Assembly (NCBI GenBank): GCA_010015745.1
Contig: ML978298.1
Location: 1-64,000, forward strand
Direction: 5' to 3'
Source: Setomelanomma holmii
Lineage: Eukaryota; Ascomycota; Dothideomycetes; Pleosporales; Phaeosphaeriaceae
Length of the DNA stretch: 64,000 bases
Shown: positions 9,912-19,871 of the stretch, in pieces
How the letters are laid out: the number at the start of each line of letters is the position of its first letter
Position numbering within the stretch: position 1 is the stretch's first letter
Notes under the pieces: model-generated
What the model saw: only the letters and a program-made list of their open reading frames with translations
Databases searched by the model: none
What the model was told of the DNA's origin: nothing
Position numbers and translations under genes: made by a program

Positions 9912-10406
9912 TTGTGCACTGACGGCGAGTTTTTTTGTTAGAGTGTCAAGGGACGCCGGGACCGTCGTGGGTGGTTGTATGCGGGTGCGCAAGTTTCTTA
10001 CCAAAGCAGTGGATGGTGAGGTTCAGCCACTAGCGTCGTTGCAGGGGTGTGGTGGTCTTTGTGGTCCAGCCTCGGCGTGCGAGAGGTCTTCCGGTAGGGT
10101 GTTTGAGATCGCTGGCATTGGGAAGCTGGGTACGGAGATAGTGTCAGTTGTGAGCTTTCTCAGAGAATCACACAGCTTTCTGCAGACTAAGCTTTGTGGT
10201 TGTACATTTGGTAGGGATCTTAAGCACACGAACGGCTACCACATCCGCAGATGGCACAGAAATGGCCGAAGTAGCACAACTGTGGTAATTTGCATACGAG
10301 ATCGAGCAGTAATTTCAACCAAGCTCTCTTTAGTGTGTACATTGAATTGATGCTATGACAGACAGCTAGGCTTCCTTGCGTTTGTGCTATGCCTTCCGTA
10401 CATGCC

Positions 10407-11022
10407 CTACATGCCACTCATGAACCCGTTGTTGAATCGTCCGAATGCGAGCTCCCCAATGAATGCGCCCGCAAGAACTGATAGAAAGTACCCAACATTC
10501 AACGTCATGACCGCCAACATGCTGTGCAATAATTAGTAAGCGGTCTTATGTGTGACAGAGTTCGGAAGGAACTTACAGAAGGTATCCAACAGCGGCTGCA
10601 ATGGTCATCAAAAGCGCACGCGGAAGATCGACGCTGAATCTCCAAGGCTGAATGTGCTTGACCGGTGCCGACACTACCCGGACGTCCTCTTGTACGCCGT
10701 TCATTGTGAGAATGCCGGTAACGGAAGTGCCATCGTTCGACGCCCGATCGGTGACCAACTTCTCGCCAGCAACAACCACGTATCGTCTCTTCAGTGCGCC
10801 TTCCAATGCCTTCATTTCGAGGAATGACTTGACCGTAAATATTGCGCGAAGCAGAATGGCAAGGACGATCAGGAATATGCATGTACCCGCATACTGGCCA
10901 GCGTTTTGCGGGGTCCACGACATAGAGTACAGAGGGGTATCTGTGGCCGTGAAGAAAGCCATGGTCATGCCGGTGTGCGAGCTTGTGCTTGTGCCCATGT
11001 CCATGCCGCTCATGGTCTCCAT
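10407..11022 (-). CDS. CTR-family high-affinity copper transporter
   Basis: Two exons (11022-10577 and 10521-10407; intron 10522-10576, GTAAGT to CACAG) give 186 residues. The N-terminus is Met/His-rich (METMSGMDMG, SSHTGMTMAFF). The first membrane span (AGTCIFLIVLAILLRAIF) is followed by a cytosolic loop. The second span carries the MxxxM selectivity motif (MLAVM) and the third the GxxxG packing motif (GAFIG). These are the defining features of Ctr1-type trimeric Cu(I) channels. The frame is open upstream as far as 11253 with another Met/His-like stretch (HGGHDTS), so the true start could be further upstream or in another exon. It lies in tandem with the BIM1-like gene and is divergent from a metalloreductase, suggesting a copper-uptake group. 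Confidence 0.9.
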
Positions 11023-11271
11023 AGACGTATCGTGGCCTCCGTGGGCAACAATACTGATGAGATTAGGTCGTATGTAAGGTCTTTCGACTGGAGAATTGAG
11101 GCTCTCGAGGGCTGATGTGCGGGGTGATGATTGTGGAAGACTAAGGGTAGAGTACCGGACTGCCGCTCCAAGACTTTGGGGATCGGGTCGCTTATAGATC
11201 CAATGATCCAAGGTAGTACAACAGCTTCGCTGCTTTGGTGTTACGCAGTACAATGTCTTAGCATTGATGCA

Positions 11272-11279
11272 TGAGCAGA
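11272..11279 (-). promoter_or_regulatory. Mac1-like copper-response octamer upstream of CTR
   Basis: TCTGCTCA on the coding strand, 250 bp upstream of the CTR start: identical in sequence, orientation and nearly in distance to the site before the BIM1-like gene. Confidence 0.4.
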
Positions 11280-11538
11280 ATGCGCTTGTTCCTGAGGGAG
11301 AGAGCGCAAATGCGTAAGATCATGCGACAGTCAAGACGTGTTAGACCTTGGCCGAAGCGCAGAGTGTAAGACCCGTAAAAACGTATTTTCCGGGAGATGC
11401 ACCTGGCCACCTGGAATCTGCACATCTTGGCCAGGGCGGCCTGTCGTGAAAAGCGCCTTCTGTCTCGCCGTGGCAGAATGCAGGTAGTGCGGATAAGCGA
11501 GTGACGTTCAGAAAGCCGTGAACAGGAAGGAGCACCTT

Positions 11539-11546
11539 TGAGCATA
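11539..11546 (+). promoter_or_regulatory. Mac1-like octamer in the CTR/reductase divergent promoter
   Basis: TGAGCATA (reverse complement TATGCTCA), 458 bp before the reductase ATG and 517 bp before CTR. It is one mismatch from the Mac1 and MacA sites. The 981-bp divergent promoter holds no convincing gene. Confidence 0.3.
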
Positions 11547-12003
11547 ATTAGCCGTTTCTGGTTAGATCACCGAAGCTTGTCTGCGCCACGACCAATTGTA
11601 CCCTGCATGGCCTCGAACCTTTCCCCACCGACCGAACATGCGTCCAAAAGTATTCCGGACGGCCGTGCAGTAGCATGCGGTCGATGACCGTACCAAGACT
11701 GCACCGAGACCGTGGCGAACGAAATCGAAGCCGATCCTATACCGCTCTTCAACGGTAGCTGTCGCCTTCACTGCCACATCATTCGACGTATTGTCCAGCT
11801 GTAAACCACCCGCAAACGGTATCACCAGCCCTCGATCAGGACGAGCGATTACTGCTGGATTCTGCTGGTAACCCAGTTGCGCAATGAGGACTTAGGTCAT
11901 CCACCGCTTCTCACTTTAGAGTTTTGGCCATCAATACACAGGAGACCAAGAGATACGAGGGACAGAGACGAAAGACGGTGGCGGTGCGCCTACATTAGAC
12001 ATC

Positions 12004-14222
12004 ATGAGCCACAGTGGTCACTCCTCTATGGGCTCTATGGGCTCTATGGACATGCCAGCCCTCGATAAGTTTCCAAAGTTTTACTGGGCAGTCGTGGGAA
12101 GCGCAGTCAGTGTCGCAGCGCTTGTCAACCTCTACAACCATGTCTTATGCAGACTACGGCTATCTGCAGCAAATTTAGGGTCACCCACTCCTGCAAAGCC
12201 GGCATCATGGTTCGCTCTGGGGACTGCAACTACATACGCCTTGGCGCGCGAGGCATTGAACTTCTCGCTACATATACCTCTGAAGAACCAAACTTTGCGA
12301 TTTCCCTCTGTCGGCCGGGTGAGCTTAGTCTTGGCAAACGCCATCACACTCATAGTCCTCTGCCTCTACGGGCTGGATCTTACGGGTCGCTTCACGAAAG
12401 AAGATGTCGCATTCCGATGTGGTGTTGTCACTGTTGGGCAGATTCCTCTGATCTTCCTCCTTGCTGGCAAGAACAATATCATTGGATACCTCAGCGGCGT
12501 CAGCTACGAACGTTTGAATTGGCTGCATCGATGGTCCGCGAGAACCATGCTTCTGACGGCGACTATCCATATGGGATACTTCTTCACGTCCTGGGCCCGC
12601 TATAACTACATCGGATGGAAACTCAAGAACGATAACATTTCATGGAAGGGCATGACCGCTTGGAGCGTATTGGTATGGATCGTTTTCAGTTCTATGACGC
12701 CTATCCGCGGCTGGTGCTACGAGCTGTTCCTCATACAACATCTCATTTCCTTCGCAATCTTCATTGGATTTGTATACATTCATGTTCCGGCCGACTTCAA
12801 GGTGTACGTTTGGATACCGGTGGCATTATTCTTCTTCGATCGCACCATACGGGCACTTCGAGCGCTGTACGCCAACCTCTCGATTTTCCATCCGAAGTTG
12901 AGGAAACAAGGGCAAGCGGGAGGTATCCTTTCGTGCCGCGCCGAAATTACCCCTCTGCCACACGATACCACGCGAGTCGTCATACACAACCCTCCCATTA
13001 GCTGGACGCCCGGTCAGCATGTCTTTTTGTCGTGCCAATCTATCGCACTTTTGCAGAATCATCCTTTTACTATTGCGTCAATACCGACCGACGGTCGCAT
13101 GGAGTTTCTGATCAAGTCGGAAAGCGGTGGTACCCGACACTTCTTCCGCCATGCCACCAAAGCAAATAGACAGCCTGAGAAGGCTACAAGGTAAGTCCGC
13201 TCCATCTTGAGAAACCGTCCGCAGTCTGGATGCCGATGCTGTTCCGGAAGTGTTAAGCTAACAATGAGAGCAGAGGTCGAACGGTAATGATAGAAGGACC
13301 GTACGGCTGTATACGACCGCTGCGCCAATTCGACAGTGTTGTACTTCTCGCTGGAAGCACTGGAGTTACGTTTACCAAGCCCTTGCTTAGTGACATTCTT
13401 CAGGGCTGGAAAGTGCGAAGTCGCTTAAAAGAGGGTAGCAGTAAACTCTCACTATTTGGCCGCCAAGATGGTGCAGCCACCCGACATGTTCGCTTTGCAT
13501 GGGTGGTCAAGAGCAAGGGACAGCTCAGCTGGTTCTCCGAACAGTTATCGTCGGTGGCTGCGGAGTTTGGGAGTCTACAAGAGACTCTTAGAGACATTAA
13601 GCTGGAGCTCACAATATACGTGACTTGCGACGAATCTTTCACCGAACAGCACAACTCGCTCTTATCAGCCTTCACTGCACCAAACCATACAGAAGCGTCA
13701 CAGAGTGGCGTTCAGCATGGTGCTGTTCAGTACAGAAGCCAGTCACAATCTGCTGGTCAGAAGGAGATGACTGAGAAGGATGAAATTCGGGAGTCTGTGA
13801 GCAGCACTTCGAGCGAGTCAGATGGGCTTATCGGCAAGAAATGCACATGTAGAACAGCAGTGGATGAGACGTCGACGCACGATGCGAGACCTTGCTGTTG
13901 CTCTACGTCAATGAAGGTCGTCGACGTAGACACTTCGAGCCGGCCGACATCACACGCATCACTGGTGCCATCACTAAACTCAAAACCGACACTCTTCATC
14001 CACCCGTCAATCAAGATGTATTCTGGTCGGCCCAAGACTAGGGATATCATCCGAAGAACTCTCGAGCAGGCTCTTGGAGAATCTGCCGTAGTAGTATGCG
14101 GCCCTCAAGGACTGGTCTCAGACGTCAAGCAAGATGTCTGCTCACTTAGCGACGAACGTGCGGTGCACAAGGGCACAGGAGCGCAGGGTATATACCTCCA
14201 TACCGAGAGTTTCAGTTATTGA
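12004..14222 (+). CDS. Ferric/cupric reductase (FRE family transmembrane component)
   Basis: Two exons (12004-13190 and 13274-14222; intron GTAAGT to GAGCAG) give 711 residues. A short Met/His/Ser N-terminus (MSHSGHSSMGSMGSMDMP) precedes six or seven membrane spans. Two pairs of haem-ligating histidines are spaced H-x13-H (around 175/189 in HRWSARTMLLTATIH and 245/259 in HLISFAIFIGFVYIH). Then come the FAD-binding motif HPFTIAS, the NADPH motifs EGPYG and LAGSTGVTFTKPLL, and VVVCGPQGL near the end; the protein ends in ESFSY. A cysteine-rich insert (KKCTCRT, RPCCCSTS, around 600) in the NADPH lobe is unusual. The enzyme reduces Fe(III)/Cu(II) at the plasma membrane, supplying Cu(I) to CTR. It is transcribed divergently from the copper transporter. 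Confidence 0.92.
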
Positions 14223-14416
14223 ACAGGAGCTCGCACGTAATTGTGTAGCTTGTACATTTTCAGATCTACCTCTTTCCACATGGCAGCTCTCACTTTCACT
14301 TTTCATACGTTTGCTTACCAGCCCGTTTGCCTGCGCTACTAGACTTTATATTATGTACTCCGGGCGCTCATGAGTTATACTTCCTACGAAGCTCGCTCTC
14401 GACCACGAGATACAAC

Positions 14417-15505
14417 ATGCTCAACCGCATCAAGAACAAGCTCGGCAAGCAGGACGCCGGAGAACTCGTCCACCTATCAGATGAAGATCCCCATACGATC
14501 GTCAAGGCGATCTCGACGGAGCAAAAGCAGATGGAAGACACAAGTGAAGAGCTACAAGACTTCGACGCGCTTACTCTGAGTCCTGCTCAGAACATGACCA
14601 CTCCGTCCGCAGCGAATGAGGCGATCAACAAGCACGACTACGCCTTTCCTACCTCCAGCACCGGCCTTACAGCCATAAACCTTGAGAATGACAATACCTC
14701 AACTCAGATCGCTGACAAGCAGCTCATCCTCCCCAACGACATCGACACCCGCCACCCCTACCGGCTAGGCTGGCCGTTACTTCCGGCACAACCAGTGCAC
14801 ACCTCGCACGACCAAGTACCCAAGATCCTCTCGCCAAAGAGTCTGCATATCAACGCCATAAGACAGATCTTGGCTAGTCATAAGATTCTGATTTCGAGGG
14901 AGTGTGAACTTGAAGTCGTGCATCGCCACAACCCAGGAAAACAGATTGGCAAAGACACGCTTACCTTGCTGGTGCCGACCACTCTCGTGGATACAAGCAA
15001 CAACCAGAACGAAGATGTTAAGAAAGCAATGGGCAAGGTCAACAACGACACCAATGACACAAAGGAGCAACGCAAAGCCGATACCAAGCATGAGAACAAG
15101 AACAGTTTACACACAGCTCTCGCTACCATCCAGTCCTACCTACAAGACCAGAAGCTCACCCTCAACATCGAATTCGTCCACCCGAATACTATCTGCGGTC
15201 TCTACACGCTGCCAGTCCTCGCTTCCGACCCGTTACATCCCTTCCTCGCCAAGCGCAAACACAGCATTAAAAAGATCCTCAACACGTGCAGTGCAGAATG
15301 GACAAGTCTCGATTTCTACTACCGCGGCCATGGACCGACAAGGAGGGACTGTCGACCTACGGTATTGATTGGTGTCAAGGAGCCGGATGCGGTGGTGTGG
15401 TGGGGCGATGAGGGTATCGTAGAGAAGATCAAGGGAAAGGTTGGCAGGAAGGTTGATGGACAGGTCTGGGTTGAGGTTGTGTTTCATGACGGGAAAATGG
15501 GCTGA
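14417..15505 (+). CDS. Conserved-looking fungal protein of unknown function (362 aa)
   Basis: A single exon; the ATG at 14417 (MLNRIKNKLGKQD) is preferred over an upstream methionine-equivalent because of its context. The N-terminal ~130 residues are low-complexity and polar. The folded part starts at HPYRLGWPLLPAQPVH and includes LHINAIRQILASHKILISRE, an Asn/Asp/Lys-rich insert (about 205-240) and a C-terminal core with YYRGHGPTRRDCRPTVLIGV and VWWGDEGIVEKIKG, ending in WVEVVFHDGKMG. The RPTVLIGV segment recalls a family of fungal proteins of unknown role that I cannot name. No signal peptide or membrane span is seen. A gene is likely from length and organisation; function unknown. Confidence 0.68.
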   Translation: MLNRIKNKLGKQDAGELVHLSDEDPHTIVKAISTEQKQMEDTSEELQDFDALTLSPAQNMTTPSAANEAINKHDYAFPTSSTGLTAINLENDNTSTQIADKQLILPNDIDTRHPYRLGWPLLPAQPVHTSHDQVPKILSPKSLHINAIRQILASHKILISRECELEVVHRHNPGKQIGKDTLTLLVPTTLVDTSNNQNEDVKKAMGKVNNDTNDTKEQRKADTKHENKNSLHTALATIQSYLQDQKLTLNIEFVHPNTICGLYTLPVLASDPLHPFLAKRKHSIKKILNTCSAEWTSLDFYYRGHGPTRRDCRPTVLIGVKEPDAVVWWGDEGIVEKIKGKVGRKVDGQVWVEVVFHDGKMG

Positions 15506-15784
15506 GGCAAGTGTTGAGTTGGTGCAAGATGAAAGTGCGAGTTGCATAGGAGACGAGTGGTGCGAGGAGTAGTTGCGAGAACGGAGAACGGAGAATAGGA
15601 TTGAGCATGTAGACTCCGGACATGTAGCTTGAGAGGAAAACGACCAGAGGCGGTATACTGTCAGTGTGTTGTGGAAAGTTTTCCGTTCCCAATTCATGCA
15701 ATATGTGTCCATGCTTTATGTACGACGATCATAGAGCTACAGCCGACTTCCCTTCCTCCCGCTGTACACACTCAGCTTCATGCC

Positions 15785-15800
15785 CATCATCATCATCATC
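15785..15800. repeat. CAT microsatellite
   Basis: Five CAT units just downstream of the stop codon of the minus-strand gene at 15808, probably in its 3' UTR. The rest of 15506-15807 shows nothing else. Confidence 0.7.
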
Positions 15801-15807
15801 AATCCGC

Positions 15808-16164
15808 CTACTTGTTCAGCTCCTCAGCCCTCTTCTTCAAGTCCTCCTTCGTCTCAGGCGTAGGTAGGTTGTCTGCATGAACCGGTCCCTGAACCACGTT
15901 AGCCATTACCGACATATCGACTGGTCGTACGAGACGTACTGGGTTCGCCTTATGTGCGTTAGCGCTGACGTTCCCGCCGCTGGTGATTCCCGAGTGGTCT
16001 TCGTCGTGGATCTGGTGTGTGGAAGCGGTGCTGTTTGAGGACTCCTTGGCGACTTTGTCGGTGATGCCTGTTTTCTCACATCAGTATGCAAGACATCAAG
16101 AAAGGTAAGGCCAGAAGGGGGACGTACTTCCACCGGTGTTCTCTTCAGCTGGATGAGACGGCAT
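15808..16164 (-). CDS. Small hydrophilic protein (98 aa), two exons
   Basis: Exon 1 is 16164-16128 and exon 2 is 16067-15808. The intron 16068-16127 has GTACGT and AACAG. The product starts MPSHPAEENTGGSITDKVA, continues with HQIHDEDHSGITSGGN and ends in ETKEDLKKRAEELNK. It is polar, Ser/His/Asp/Asn-rich, has no signal peptide and ends in a short amphipathic helix. The splice phases agree (37 + 260 nt). The family is not recognised; it resembles small, probably disordered, stress-type fungal proteins only in composition. Its start codon lies inside the last codons of another frame on the same strand (16145-16429). Confidence 0.6.
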
Positions 16165-16429
16165 GCTGACTAAATTCCTTTCTTGCCTCTTTAATTTCTG
16201 CTGTTGAGCCGCCGATATACAGAAAGCTCTTTCTGATGGCTTCGATTTGTTCTTCCTCGCTCAAATCCTTATCCTTGACGTTAAGCTCCTGAACGGCTTT
16301 CTCGACGGTTGACGTGTCGGTTGTTGAGCTCGGTGACGTGAGGTACTTGGTATAGTCGTGTGTGTCTTCGCGCAGCCACTTGATCTTTTTGGCGTAGGGA
16401 ACGGAGGAGGAGGGAGGTGCGGAGGGCAT
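16145..16429 (-). CDS. Small protein of 94 aa, overlaps the start of the next gene
   Basis: The frame starts MPSAPPSSSVPYAKKIKWL and contains an acidic helical part (VQELNVKDKDLSEEEQIEAI) followed by RKSFLYIGGSTAEIKEARKE. It looks like a real protein by its amphipathic helices and charged pattern. The last 20 bases overlap, in another frame, the start of the downstream gene on the same strand. A splice from this frame into the next was sought and not found with good GT/AG signals. Alternatives are one bicistronic transcript or an unrecognised intron. Function unknown. Confidence 0.5.
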   Translation of the reverse strand: MPSAPPSSSVPYAKKIKWLREDTHDYTKYLTSPSSTTDTSTVEKAVQELNVKDKDLSEEEQIEAIRKSFLYIGGSTAEIKEARKEFSQHAVSSS

Positions 16430-16736
16430 GATATAGGCAGCTGTGATCGGTGACGTAGGTGAGATGCGTAAGACAGGGACGGGGTCGATGGTGTAAGAAA
16501 GGTGGGGCAGTGTTGCTGGGCGTTTGTTTGCAATTGCGATGGAGGTGTAATGTGGACTAGTGCGGGGTAATGTTGTATGGAGACGTTATTGATGGAGCGT
16601 CACACCCGACGAGGATGTTGTTGGCAAAAGTGATTTTGATATGTTTAGACTTGGATTATGATTAAGATCTGACCGTAGAGAACCTATCAAATTAACATGT
16701 TCAGACGCCCGTAGATGCTGCACTCATCAGAGGATG
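16430..16736. other. Intergenic, no feature seen
   Basis: Promoter of the 94-aa gene and 3' flank of the SDR pseudogene. I see no gene. Confidence 0.4.
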
Positions 16737-17732
16737 CTACTCTTCCGCATCTATGCCGACCATCTCAGAACTGACTTTCCATAGCCGTCCCTCCTTCTCT
16801 TCATCAAAAGCCCAGGGCGCATACCCTGGAAGTCCTAGATTGCTAGCATCGGTCGCTGGGCCAGCAATTGCGCAATCTTCCAGATACTTCCCGCCCTGCC
16901 CCTCCAGATCCTTTCCAATGGCAGCCCACACACTCGTCGCAGCACCCTGTTCTGGGCTTTTGAAAGCCGCCTGGAATGCAGCGTCACTCTTCCATTGATC
17001 CACGACCACTTGTGGCAGTGATGCTTGGAGGCCCGTCCAGATACCACCAGGCATAACGCTCCAAGCATGCAGATTCTTCGAGCCATAGTGGCGTTCGATC
17101 TCATTTGCCATGTAGACACTCGCCAGCTTGGACTGTGCATGTGCAGCGACAGGATCGTAGTTGCCCTCCCAGTTCAGATTGTCGAACTGTATCTCGCCGC
17201 CGCGGTGGCCAACGGAGCTGAGACAGACGATGCGGGAGCCGAAGTCTGGCGTGGCGCTGGTGAGAAGTGCCGGCTTGAGGAGCTGGAATAGAAGAAAGTG
17301 GGCGAGATGATTTGTACCAAACTGCGATTCGAAGCCGTCCTTGGTTCGGCCTTCGGGGGGCATCATGATGCCTGCGTTGGTGACGAGGATATTGAGCTTG
17401 TCGCTTTTGGCGAGGAGTTGGGCAGCGCATTCGCGCACACTGTCAGGCGAATTCATGTCCAGCTCCAACAGCTCGAGCTTTCCGGGCTCGATGTCATCTT
17501 TCAGTGCTTCGGCAGCCTTTGGAAGATTGCAAACAGCACCAAAGACGTGCACGCCGGCAGCCTTGAGAGCTCACGCAGTCTCTATCCCCAGGCCAGATGA
17601 GGTACCAGTAACCAGGGCGACTTTGCCTTGAGACTTGCCAAGGAGGTCATTGTCTTTGACGATCTGGAGGGCTATCGGACGAGCATCGCCAGGGCCTTGA
17701 GGATTGGCGTGGGCTACTGCGTAACGAGACAA
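16737..17732 (-). pseudogene. Short-chain dehydrogenase/reductase (retinol dehydrogenase/WWOX-like), decayed
   Basis: A full-length SDR reading (about 330 residues): SRYAVAHANPQGPGDARP, the cofactor loop TGTSSGLG, NAG (in LVTNAGIMMPP), LSSVGHRGG and PGGIWT. Three defects are visible. The codon where the initiator Met of this subfamily is expected is TTG (17732-17730). An in-frame TGA at 17573-17571 follows GLGIETA, where the family has Arg, consistent with CGA to TGA. The catalytic Tyr of YxxxK is His (AHAQSK, CAT). The rest is intact, so decay is recent. Alternatives are a sequencing error at the TGA or a hidden upstream start, but the loss of the catalytic Tyr argues independently against an active enzyme. 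Confidence 0.8.
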
Positions 17733-18544
17733 TGTTACTGTTGAGGATTTGTGAATGATTGAGACCAGGATAGTTGAAAACCTTATATGGAGAGTTTGAA
17801 GAGGTTGAGGTTTTGATGATGAGTGATAGATGAAATGGTATTGTGCTTGGACTTGGTATGCTTGATCCTGTCAGTGTTGTGATGAAGATATCTGCTCTGT
17901 GCCATCAACGATACTTATACCTTCTGTACATCTTCACGAGGCATTGACGCGCCTTGATGTCGTCTATAACTTGTCCTATTTCCGCATTAAATCCATGGTG
18001 GAACTCCCAAGGCGTAGATTTATCGGTGTTTTTGACCTCGAGACGGGCCGACATTGAAAATGCTCCTGCTTGTCTCGATGCGTCATTGTGCCTATTGTGT
18101 TGGCGTTGCCTGAAAGTTGTAAGTGTGAAGCCTTGCGCACGTCAATGCTACGATGGATGCACTAAAGTAGTAAGCGATGCAGACCAAGCTGAAGCTTGGA
18201 CGGTGGAGTTTCGCAACGCACGTGATGCAAGCGGGCCTACGCCGGCCTTAACCCCATCGAAGCTGTGATAGGACGGAATCAAGATTTCACCGTTTCCATC
18301 GTAACGGTTCACATTGTGATATATCAACTGCATTGCTATGTGAGCCCGGCAAGCTGTATGAACCTTGAGACAACCCCAATTAATGCTACCTTGAATGCAG
18401 AACGCCGCCGCAGGAAGAAATGGTATCAAGACTCGTCGATTAAAATATGTATGCCGTCCAAGCAGTCCCCTTTCAACATGCAATTGGACACCCAGTGTAT
18501 GTTGGCCGAGATCGTGGTATCGTAGTAATGCAAACGTGGTTTGG
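17733..18544. other. Intergenic, no gene seen
   Basis: Only short unrelated frames on both strands; no motif, repeat or RNA gene recognised. Confidence 0.45.
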
Positions 18545-18993
18545 CTATGCCTTCTCGGCTTCGACGCGCTGAGCTGAGCGTGGTCGCTCTACCAGGACAT
18601 AGTCAGCGCTGGTATGAGATGAAGGAGTCCCCGAGCGCGCACCTGCTGTGTTTCCCATGACCTGGGCGTTTCGCTGGGCCGGTGGGCTGGTAGATCCGTT
18701 GACGCGAGCCTTATCCTGGGCGGGGAAGACACCCTCGAGAGGGCTGCGGCGGCTGCTGTCCTTCCGACGCGGCGGGGAGTTGCTCTTTGCTTCCTTCAAC
18801 CGGTCTTCAGCTTCACGCAGTCTCCGTTCCAGGGCTTCGAGCTCCTGGGTCTGTGTGCTGACTGCTTGCTTCCTGGAGATTGTCAGGGGAGCAACCTCGA
18901 CTAGATTGGTGTGGAGGCATACTTTTGGTGTATATTCTTATCGAGATCATCGAGGTCGCCGTCGAGCTTGAACAAATTGTCGAGCTCTGTCAT
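18545..18993 (-). CDS. Small coiled-coil protein (132 aa)
   Basis: Two exons (18993-18923 and 18872-18545; intron 18873-18922, GTATGC to TCCAG) join in phase. The N-terminus (MTELDNLFKLDGDLDDLDKN) is followed by a heptad-rich helix (KKQAVSTQTQELEALERRL, then REAEDRLKEAK), which predicts a coiled coil at about 20-60. The rest is a Ser/Pro/Arg-rich disordered tail with RRKDSSRRSP, ending in VLVERPRSAQRVEAEKA. There is no signal peptide. It belongs to a type of short fungal coiled-coil protein I have seen without a known function. The ATG choice is set by the reading frame of exon 1, which has no upstream in-frame alternative nearby. Confidence 0.65.
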
Positions 18994-19871
18994 GAAGTTG
19001 CGCGCTACGGTGCTGCATCCTACGGTCAGAAGGCGGGAACTACACTAGCGCCGGGAGAGCATACGATTGAGGACGGTTGTTTGGCTTCCAACCCTGCTGC
19101 CATTCATTCTCAGGGTTCTCCATGGCGATGGGTCGGGTACGATGGCAGCAGCTCAAGTGAGGCGGATGGTACGTGCTGGCTTATGCAGGTGCGGGTGCAG
19201 ATGGTCGCGGGGAATGAGATGGACTTTGGGGGATGATATAAGACGCGAACAGGCAGTAAGATCAGAGATGTTTCAGACGTCTCAGCTGGGAGAGCAGAGC
19301 GAAGGGAGCATGATACGGTCGTCCTTTGATGATTAAGATCTGAGGGTCGTCATTTCACTTGGCCGCCCAGGAAAGGGGATGTACTCCATGCTCATTCAGG
19401 TTGGGCGTCGATCTACTAGCGGAGCTCGGAAGGAGAGAGGGCGTGCGGCTGCGCATTCTCCACGCGCGCCTATTGCCTACCGTGCATGCAGCCATATTGC
19501 GACGACCGAAGAGCGAACAAATGCAGTGTCAGGGCCGGTGAGGTCACGTTCCAGACATTGTACGAGCGCAGCAACCTGGCTAGCACCGCCCGCGCCCATC
19601 GCCCCGCGCTCGCGTGAACGCTGCAACGCGTCGGCGGCATCGGCCTATCAACGGCGTCCCTGCGACCGGCCGACACTGGCTTGCAGCAACTCTCACCATC
19701 TTTTCCATCACCGCCGCGACCAGAGTCCATCACCCAGAAGCCGCCCGACCAACGCGTCCATCTCCCCCGTGCCGTGCGATGCCCGCCCGCCCCTCGTGAA
19801 GCCCATCAGCTGTCGCGCTGGCTCCCATCTCGCCGTCGCACCCTTGCCCGCGCGCCCAGTGGAACCGGGGG
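18994..19871. other. Divergent intergenic region
   Basis: Promoter space between the coiled-coil gene and the bromodomain gene. The right half is GC-rich and C-rich on plus, consistent with a 5' UTR. No separate gene supported. Confidence 0.45.

Noticed and set aside
9943..10350. 135-codon plus-strand frame between the BIM1-like and CTR genes
   Set aside because: No motif, unlikely composition, and it overlaps the promoter of the BIM1-like gene; probably chance.
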